Assembly (NCBI GenBank): GCA_020726505.1 | Contig: JAHLEZ010000001.1 | Location: forward strand, 4,960,001-5,024,000 | Source: Leptodontidium sp. MPI-SDFR-AT-0119 | Taxonomy: Eukaryota; Ascomycota; Leotiomycetes; Helotiales; Leptodontidiaceae | Direction: 5' to 3' | DNA: 64,000 nucleotides | Shown here: one piece after another, positions 57,069 to 64,000 of the stretch | Layout: each line of letters begins with the position of its first letter | Numbering within the stretch: position 1 is the stretch's first letter | Notes under the pieces: generated by a model | Told to the model about the DNA's origin: nothing | Databases searched by the model: none | The model's input: the letters and a program-made list of their open reading frames with translations, nothing else | Made by a program: the position numbers and the translations under genes

Positions 57069-57759
57069 TGATGAGGTTGAGGAATTGAAAGGGGTTGAGT
57101 TTGGGAAAACGGCAGAGAAGAAAAGAAAGTCATCTTGAAGCTTTGGTGAAGCTGGGGAAAGTGGGGAGTGGTTGAGAGAAGGTTTGGTGGGGTAGTTGCC
57201 GAGGCTAAAATCCCGTTCCCGTTCCCGCTTTAGAAGTCATACCCGAGCTAACCGAACACCTATTACTTCAGATGATCCAAAACTTCCAAAAGTACCTCTT
57301 GAATATGGTATGAAGGCTTTAAAATTGAACCCAAAAGGCACTTGAATGACCAGAAATGTATCCAGGACTTGCTATTCTCTTGAAATGGCTGATTGTCTGT
57401 GCATTTGCTTACTTTCATTTTACTCACAAGTAAACATCAAATAAAGATATTCTCCAGATCTGTCTTGTCAGCTTTGATGTTTCCTAGTCTTTCAATCAAT
57501 ACAAGACAGCTGTTTCAGTCTTTCGCTCTCTTTGATGTATATTCTTAAGCTCTGAAGTCCTGAAAGATATATTTATCCTACCTCATTGCTTCTCAAGAAA
57601 GCGACCGTATAAGAGTTCCCACAAAGTATGTAAGTAATTTGTGATTATAAACATCTGCTTCAGAAGTATTTCTCTACTTAAATTTTAAACCCCCATCTCA
57701 ACCACCTATTCAATACAACTTGACTAACAACAAACAATACATCCAGAAAACCACTAGCC
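57069..57759. other. Intergenic, no gene seen
   Basis: Promoter side of the amidase and 3' flank of the repeat-protein gene, both on the minus strand. No supported gene. Confidence 0.6.
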
Positions 57760-59274
57760 TCAACGTCTTGCAGGTGCTACGAACCCTGGTACCGAAGTCC
57801 TTCCTTGGCGAAGAGCATCGATGAGAGCTACGACATCAACTGCACCACCAGCGGCCGGTTTAGCTGCCTCGACTTTAGCTTCACCGGCAGCTCCCTCGCC
57901 AGCTTTGGCTCCCTCACCAGCGGCTTTTTCGCCGGCTTTGGCCTCACCACCAGCAGCGGCTCCCTCACCAGCTTTAGCTTCCTCACCAGCTTTGGCTCCC
58001 TCACCAGCAGCCGCTTCACCACCAGCTGCGGCCTCCCCACCAGCAGCGGCTCCAGCAGCAGCAACAGGCAGGAAAATACCTATGTTCTATTAGTCATTTC
58101 TTCAAGGATCCATGTTCTGGTGCATCTCTTACCCCATTCGCCCTCAGCAGTGACGGCCTTGTTCAAGTTGAGTGTAACCTCATTTTCTTCAGCCTCGAAC
58201 TCAAGCTCACCGAGGGTCTCTTCAATTACGAAAGAGCCTGTATCAGCACAGAGCTTTCCGACCTTTGCTTGTGTGAGATCCATTGCCGCGAGTGCTGCAT
58301 CTGCGAGGTAATGTGTTAGTAAGAACATTGAAACCAAATCAAAATCGGGTTTAAATCACTCACTGGTACCGTCGAAGACGTAGTCAATCTTTGAGAGCGT
58401 CAAGCCGGCACCCTTGCTCACACCAAGTGCAACTTGGAAAGAACTCGGCTCGACTGCGACGAATCCTGCGGGTGGTGCAGCTGGGGTTTTGTTCTCCGTG
58501 ACTAGAAATTCTGTCAGACGTTGTACGTAAACGAAGAAGTGGGATTGTTATATACCGGTGAGCGCATCAGCAGCCTTTCCTTGAAATTCGAATTCGAATG
58601 CGCCAGTTGCCTTCACCCGGTTAGTAGGGATGCATCAGGAGTTCGAAGAGCCGACTTACTGATGCGGTGAAGAGAGTGTCTTGCTTGATGTCACCCTACT
58701 CTGATCAGCTTGTGTCCCGTGCCTTTGCCAGACATAGACTTACTCCTTCGAGCGCAACGGCGGTTCCGAAAACACCAGCAAGCTCTTTCTCTGTAATGTT
58801 GTTAGGAGACCAATGCTAGACGAGTTGATGATTTGGAGAATGAAGGGAGGGGAAGACATCGTATGATATCTGAAAGAATGAAAATTGCTCACCTCCTGCT
58901 AGCTTTTCTTCCTCACCTGCTGCAGCCTCTTCCCCGGCTTTGGCTCCACCTCCTACTGCTGTTTCATTTGCAGCCTTTCCTGCTTCAATCTTGGCTGGTT
59001 TGGCAGCCCCCTTCGCTGCCTCGCCAGCTTCAACCTTGGCTGGAACTGCATTCTCTGCAGCCTTTCCAGTTCCGACCTTTGCAGGCTCGACAGCCTCTGC
59101 CTTGTCTTCCTCCTTGCTTCGCTGTTGAAGAGTGGAGACGGGAGCTGCGCCGATGTTGCGAGTAAGTAATGGCTGCGACGCTGCGTCGACTTGGGATCGT
59201 CTGACTGAATGAGCTGGCAAAGCGACGATGCTTGAGATCTGAACGCCGAGGATGAAGACGGATGAGAAACGCAT
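57760..59274 (-). CDS. Secreted protein with Ala-Gly-Glu-Lys repeats, seven exons, function unknown
   Basis: Minus-strand exons are 59274-58893, 58790-58744, 58695-58660, 58610-58556, 58501-58364, 58300-58133 and 58079-57760, giving 381 aa. All six introns (48-102 nt) are GT-AG and phase-consistent. A signal peptide (about 20 residues, ending SIVALPAHS) and an RR dibasic site are followed by KAA/KVEAGEAA-type repeats to residue 127. The centre is a non-repetitive domain of about 145 residues (ELAGVFGTAVALEG, FEFEFQGKAADALT, SKIDYVFDGT, GELEFEAEENEVTLNLNKAV) that alternates like beta strands. The last exon is KAGEGA/KAGEEA repeats and ends VALIDALRQGRTSVPGF. The charged Ala/Gly-rich arms resemble disordered, hydrophilic LEA-like or cell-wall linker sequence. 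I recognise no named family. Upstream DNA has a TATA-like TTTATATT near 59345-59352 and a GCCAAG cluster shared with two other secreted genes. Overlapping plus-strand ORFs are shadows of the repeats. Confidence 0.85.
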
Positions 59275-60561
59275 GATGGCGAAAAGTTTGTTGATAATCT
59301 GAAAGAATCGAAGTTGAAGTATTGAACAGGAAGTAATTGAGAAAATATAAATCGGCGCAGCCGGTGATTGAATGGAATAAAGGTAATGGAAAAACGAATG
59401 GAAAAACCACAAAGCGAACGAAGAATATAGAGAAGAAGTTTGGAGAGGGAGAGACTCTATCTTTAAGGAAATTGATAAGTAACAACAAAAACTGCAACCG
59501 ACCGAGATTTCATGCCAAGTTGTTGACAAGACAAATCTTTTGCTTCAAGTTCGCCAAGTTGGGGAAGTCTAGCCTCGACTCCCACCAATCCCACGGGGAA
59601 ATTCCATAAACCTAGCATCTTCAGGTCAAATCAAGAAGTTAGTATCCCGTTGAATCTATTAATGGGTACGTCGAGATGAAGCCAAGATCAAAAATCAGTT
59701 CAGATGGCAGGTTGAAGGGGTTTCATCGACTGGCAACCCCATGGAGATGACTTGGCCGGCGGGAACTGGAGCAGGAAATAGTGACTTCCAAGAGACTCAA
59801 GAGAACCAAGAGATGATATCAGCCAACATCTGCCATTTCTGTGGATTTCGAATATCTGGGCGTCGATGAAAATATTGGCAGGCTCGGGAGCAGATCACTC
59901 CGACTAAGGATGAAGTCTTGGAGTTTCATCTGACTGTGCCTGGAGCCCCATAAAGATGACAATGCTCGATCTCGGATGCGTTCGCCAAATGGAAACAACT
60001 CTAATTCGAAAGCTCGTCAGCGAGGACATGAAATCCAGTTGTTGAAAATCGAATTTGACAGAGAAAAGAATTCTCTCAGAAGGAGGCCCTTCATTACATA
60101 CTATGAGCTCCTGAGTTCTGTTTAATTGGAGACTTGTTCGACCCGAGCTTCAGGTCTGAGGGCTCCTTTGATTGCGTTTGTGGGTCTCTCACTGGAGTGC
60201 GCTTATTCTTACCGCCAAGGGGTTTCAGACCAGAACCATCAGTCACAGAAGACGATCACGTTTCGCGATCGGTACCGTGTTGGAATTTGCTTGGATATTT
60301 CTGTACTGGAAGTCGGTGGCGAGTGTATTGGAAATTTGATGCGAATGATCAAACCACCAGCCATTGATTTTGGAGACGAGAAGGCGGTTCGCTTGGCCTG
60401 CATCTTCGTTGTTTGCTGTTCAATCGTAGGTGTTGACCACCCACTATCTCACCCATTCGATATCGAGCGAGCGATGATAGGCGTGGTCAACACCCACTAT
60501 TACATCTCTGTTGCTAAAGCCACCGGCACGTATCACACCACCTTGCATTTATTGCCTCCAA
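59275..60561. other. Intergenic divergent region
   Basis: Promoter DNA between the repeat protein (-) and the membrane protein (+). It contains the GCCAA/TTGGC cluster. A 200-codon plus-strand ORF (60126-60728) overlaps the start of the next gene, has no ATG start and no features. Confidence 0.55.
59514..59988. promoter_or_regulatory. GCCAAG/CTTGGC site cluster upstream of the repeat-protein gene
   Basis: Seven GCCAA or TTGGC pentamers (59514, 59553, 59681, 59752, 59822, 59875, 59984) occur in 475 bp against about one expected. Four extend to GCCAAG/CTTGGC (59514, 59553, 59681, 59752). The cluster lies 240-715 bp before the ATG of the minus-strand secreted repeat protein. Confidence 0.45.
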
Positions 60562-61347
60562 ATGATACCGTGTCTTGTCTCCATTGTTCTCACATTTCTC
60601 TACATGACAATAATCATGTTCTCGAGAATCCAAAGGAAAATCTTCCTGTTCATTACATTCACTTTCGCTACCATCGGCGTGATATCTGTTTTCAAGTATT
60701 CTATGACTCCCCTCGTCGCAAGCCCTAGTCCTATTGGCACAAGACAGGAGGACAATACTGTTTTTGCCCCAGATGTGGATATACCTTTTGACGAGCCACC
60801 TACCGAGCGAGTCTGGGGACTAGGAGTCTGGAATACAATCTTCTGCTATCCCAGCGTCGGAGGATTCATCGTAAACGAACATATTACTAGCGTCGAGCTC
60901 GACTTCCTCAACTTGTCACGATTCGAAAAGACACCACGTTCTTCTGATCCCGATGAGGAAGACATGTTTTGTCGACAACTGCGCCGAACTGGAGCGAGAT
61001 GGTGGGACAGCTATTACTCGTGGGATTTGGTGGTGGTTCAAAAATCGGCGCCGATGTCAGCGAAGGAGAGAGAGGCACTCGTCCTTGGATGGCCTGAAAA
61101 GGGGGGTGTTTGGGTCATCCGGGAACATAACTGGGGCAGTCTTGGGAGCAGAGGCTGGACCTGGACGAATGCTCATACCATGGAGGAACGCTGTAAGGCA
61201 TTGGAGATGTTAGGCGCCGTGTATTATGCAAACCCTGAGGATTGCGAGCCTGTTAAAGCGTTGTTGGAAGGATTCGGGGAACATAAGAGGGAGCCAGAAG
61301 AAAATTACTACCATGATCGACCCGCGGACTATTTTCGCGAGCTTTGA
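60562..61347 (+). CDS. Uncharacterised membrane-anchored protein
   Basis: The first ATG of the frame (60562) gives 261 aa; Met at 60604 or 60616 are possible later starts. Two hydrophobic stretches open the protein (IPCLVSIVLTFLYMTIIMF and KIFLFITFTFATIGVISVF); starting at 60616 would leave only the second, as in a type II membrane protein with a lumenal or outer C-terminal domain. The soluble part is Trp/Tyr-rich with conserved-looking blocks: WGLGVWNTIFCYPSVGGFIV, RRTGARWWDSYYSW, GWPEKGGVWVIREHNWGS and WTWTNAHTMEERCKALEMLGA. I recognise no domain. The composition and codon use look like a true gene, and no intron is needed. Confidence 0.7.
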   Translation: MIPCLVSIVLTFLYMTIIMFSRIQRKIFLFITFTFATIGVISVFKYSMTPLVASPSPIGTRQEDNTVFAPDVDIPFDEPPTERVWGLGVWNTIFCYPSVGGFIVNEHITSVELDFLNLSRFEKTPRSSDPDEEDMFCRQLRRTGARWWDSYYSWDLVVVQKSAPMSAKEREALVLGWPEKGGVWVIREHNWGSLGSRGWTWTNAHTMEERCKALEMLGAVYYANPEDCEPVKALLEGFGEHKREPEENYYHDRPADYFREL

Positions 61348-62327
61348 AGCTTGAATCAAACCATAGACCAATCTGATCTTTCGCTCGTTTCTGCTCTTAT
61401 ATAAGTACATCGGACAGGCTACTCATTTCGTACACGCCCCCTGACTCCCCCGCCGCTTCCAGGGGATAGCACGTATTATGCAAAGCTTCCCCTCCTGATA
61501 CACCTGAACGATGAGATGTTATCTTTCGGCCAGCATTATTACAATTCACTTTTTTTCCCTAGCCCAATCTAATATCGTCCAATCCCACGTTCGGATGCTG
61601 TAGTTGAGACCAATTCGCGCACTCGTCCATCCCAAGCTTCAGATTGTCGCGAAACCTCGAAACCTTCTTCAGCTCGGGCCCTCCATCTGGTTGTGAAGCA
61701 AGTTTGGGTTTATTTTCATCCCTTCGCGGGGTCATCCCAACCTGGTTGATGGAAAATCACTCATCTGGTGCATGAAACTGGATGGATCATCGTCTGAAAA
61801 CATGAAAGCCCACCTGTGAGAGCCGCATGCGAAATACTTAAAGAGGAGGTGGTGTCGCAGCCAAGGACGCCCAAGAGATTTCCAAGCTGGTGCCAAGCAC
61901 CAAATTCACATTCACACCACCAAAACCTCATGTTTTGCAAGCTTTTTGGCTTCTACAGCCAAGGGGATTCATCCACTTCCAGTATGGTTGAACTGAGGCC
62001 AAGGAACGCCCCCCGTCTCCGAAGCTGGTATCACGTCGGATCTGCTCCGGTGACGGTGTCCTCGAGTTACGCCTGAACAATGTTCACTCGATCATATGTG
62101 AAATGCGTTTCCTATAAGATCAACTGAATCTCCAGGTCTAAGTAATTTTTTTCTCTCCAGTTCAATCGCAGTCATTAATCTATTCTCCTATTCATTCTTT
62201 CTCTACACAGCTGTGCTGTTTTACTTCCCTACTCACTTTTAACAACTACATTCATTCTTCAGACACTTCCGTCAATTTTTCCTTTAGATTTCAGATAATC
62301 ACCCAAACCCAACAACCAATCTTCAAA
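61348..62327. other. Intergenic/promoter region
   Basis: 3' flank of the membrane protein and promoter of the small secreted protein. It contains a tight GCCAAG cluster at 61860-62003. The last 200 nt are a CT-rich, ATG-free leader. Confidence 0.6.
61860..62003. promoter_or_regulatory. GCCAAG cluster upstream of the small secreted protein
   Basis: Four GCCAAG hexamers in direct orientation (61860, 61892, 61958, 61998) plus TTGGC at 61946 occur within 144 bp; the chance expectation for the hexamer is under 0.1. The cluster lies 325-470 bp before the ATG at 62328. Confidence 0.55.
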
Positions 62328-62902
62328 ATGCAGTTCTCCTCCATCCTCATTGCCACTTTCGCGGCTCTCGCTATCGCTGCTCCTACTGGACAGAAGGCCA
62401 AGCGTGCTGCTGTTTTGGATACTCAGACTTATGATGAGTAAGTCAACCTCAACCACATCTTTTTCAATTACAAAATTAACATGACTTTAGAATCTCTATT
62501 TCTGGAGGAACTGCCGGTAACGCAGAGGAAGAGGCGATCGCTGTCTTGACCAACAACGGAGCTCTCGATCTGAATGATTTGGCCAATGTCGATCCAGCTG
62601 ATATCGCTTTCCTCGGATCCGTCAACGACATCGCGAACGACGCTGAAGTTGAGGCATTCAACGTTGCTCTTGAAGGGGCCACTGGGGATGAGAAGACCGC
62701 CATCCAGAACGGCAAAATAAAGAACAAAGTTCTCAAGCTCGAGGCCACAGTCATTGAGCTTCAAGCCAAGGCAGCGCAAGGAGAGGACACCTCCGCAAAG
62801 CTCGCCGCTGAGCAGAAGAAGTTGGACAACAACATCGCCTTGGATACCGCTGCCGCTGGACAACCTAGCACCAAGTTGAGCTTCGACGCCTCCACTGCAT
62901 AA
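62328..62902 (+). CDS. Small secreted protein with predicted coiled coil, function unknown
   Basis: Exons 62328-62437 and 62491-62902 give 173 aa (53-nt intron GTAAGT...TTTAG, interrupting Glu37). A signal peptide of about 18 residues (IATFAALAIAA-PTG) is followed by KAKRAA, a Kex2-type site that would release a mature protein starting AAVLD. The mature part is acidic, low in aromatics and free of cysteine. It has IAVLTNNGALDLNDLANVDP, then a heptad-like helix (KNKVLKLEATVIELQAKA...SAKLAAEQKKLDNN). Helical Cys-free small secreted proteins are common in plant-associated Leotiomycetes, but I recognise no named family. The promoter carries a GCCAAG cluster. Confidence 0.85.
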
Positions 62903-63906
62903 ACGCGTGATTGGCACCACCACCAGGTCATTCTCTAAGTTCGAACTCGATCCTCGGCCATGGTGAATATTTTCTTGGACATTTTTTTTTGACTCGTCTG
63001 AAGTCGCTGCCGTTTTGGTTGGAAATGGATGTATTGTTTTGAAGAGTGGGAGGGGGAGAGGCGAGTTGGGGCCTGAGTGAATGTATTGTTACTTAGTGGG
63101 TAGGCGGAGAATTGAATCTTTGCTGGCGTTGCAATTTTTTAACGGCCGTCAAAGTTCTTGCGCGTCTTTCTTTGCTGTGCTTGTGATACAATTGGGGCCA
63201 GGTCTTGTTTCTCCAGGCGGGGTATACTCAGGGTCCATTTGAAGGAGGTAGATCAAACCGCCACACTTCTGGAGGATAGCCATCATTTCTACTGAACAAC
63301 GCTCTTACCAAGACGGACATGCAGACATGGTTTCTTCGCAAAGGCTATTCATAGGACCACGGGTTCGGATCTTCGCCATTCCTGATCGTTTCCCTACGAT
63401 GTGTCTCTCTAAGCGAGCACCCCCTTTTGGCTCGCTTGAACCGAAACAACAGGGATTCAAATCATGATTCGAAATGCATTGCATTGCCTCCGACATAACA
63501 AACACGCCACAACGGGTTTATGTTCTTGGCTTCTCAATGCGACTTCCCCCGAAAACATCAAACACTGGCCAGAATGCTTTACATTCCTTTTGCAGCCGTG
63601 CTGAACTTGATTAGGGTCAATAACGATAATCACAATGTCAACAAGATTGCATCTCAACCATACAACGCCTTAGAGTAGAGATGAGTAAAAAGGCACATTA
63701 AACTTAGACCTAACAGGCATTCAAAGAAAATTTCTGTTTCTGGAAAATCTATGTTGGATTTCCGCAATCGGAATTCCCCTCCTTTAATCCGACTAGTGCT
63801 TTGTTTGGTCAGTGTTGACTTAGCAAGGCATCTTCAAGAAGACCTTCGGAGGTCACAAGAAAGCGCTATCAATCTATAACGTTACGTATTCACGTCGAAG
63901 TTAACA
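62903..63906. other. Intergenic, no gene seen
   Basis: 3' flank of the secreted protein and upstream of the truncated gene. ORFs shorter than 70 codons on both strands lack support. Confidence 0.6.
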
Positions 63907-64000
63907 ATGGCAATCTTCGACCCTGCCGAATTATCGGAGGAAAAACGCGCATTCATCGAACAGAAACAATTTTCGGTGCCACCATCAGAGGATCACCATA
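63907..64000 (+). CDS. 5' end of a gene cut by the window edge
   Basis: An ATG in good context (gttaacaATGGCA) opens a frame that runs off the window after 31 codons (MAIFDPAELSEEKRAFIEQK...). The N-terminus is charged and natural-looking, with no signal peptide. Too little is present to name a family. Confidence 0.6.
   Translation, partial: MAIFDPAELSEEKRAFIEQKQFSVPPSEDHH

Noticed and set aside
57805..58311. 168-codon plus-strand ORF of Ser/Thr/Phe repeats
   Set aside because: Mirror of the KAGE repeat exon; the minus-strand gene has a signal peptide and six consistent introns.
60126..60728. 200-codon plus-strand ORF
   Set aside because: No ATG start and overlaps the membrane-protein gene in another frame.
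1..64000. CRISPR arrays, insertion sequences, LTR retrotransposons, biosynthetic clusters
   Set aside because: No regularly spaced repeats, transposase or reverse-transcriptase motifs, long terminal repeats or synthase domains were seen; the genes are a mixed eukaryotic set.

Overview
This window is nuclear DNA of a filamentous ascomycete (Pezizomycotina; probably Leotiomycetes, though this rests only on the general look of the proteins). It has short GT-AG introns with fungal branch points, CT/CA-rich leaders, intron-bearing tRNA genes, a Zn2Cys6 regulator and many secreted proteins. There are no operons, CRISPR arrays, bacterial genes or intact transposons.

Layout. 2-9 kb: a secreted Ala-rich protein (+), a class II aldolase/adducin-like gene in five exons (-), and a secreted RNase T2 (+) divergent from it. 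9-19 kb: a DNAJC9-like J-protein (+), a Stn1-like telomere-capping protein (+), a vacuolar-type Ca2+/H+ exchanger (+) carrying an apparent 1-nt frameshift, and a convergent DUF1996 secreted protein (-) with a second reading-frame problem. Two long poly-C tracts lie between the last two. 20-28 kb: a small Cys-rich ORF (-), tRNA-Asp(GTC) and tRNA-Gly(GCC), both interrupted after the anticodon, a decayed gene (-), and adenine deaminase (-). 27.7-34.2 kb is almost gene-free and ends at a Zn2Cys6/Fungal_trans regulator (+). 40.8-43.8 kb: an ACMSD-type amidohydrolase (+) and a 95-aa secreted basic/acidic protein (-). 43.8-51.4 kb is a second gene-poor stretch leading into a MeaB-type bZIP factor (+). 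55-64 kb: an amidase (-), a seven-exon secreted protein with Ala/Gly/Glu/Lys repeats (-), an uncharacterised membrane-anchored protein (+), a small secreted coiled-coil protein (+), and the start of a gene cut by the window edge (+).

How genes relate. Most are unrelated housekeeping, nutrient-scavenging (RNase T2, adenine deaminase, amidase, nitrogen-type bZIP) or secreted proteins. The most coherent unexplained signal is a cluster of the hexamer GCCAAG/CTTGGC upstream of three separate genes for secreted low-complexity proteins (starts 2076+, 59274- and 62328+), which suggests a shared regulator. A second signal is two very long leaders with no ATG at all, 810 nt before the Ca2+/H+ exchanger and 745 nt before the bZIP gene. 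Each ends exactly at the proposed start codon. The first supports a 7-nt coding micro-exon.

Exon boundaries were deduced by eye from splice signals, reading frame and family motifs. Function calls rest on remembered family motifs; no database search was run.
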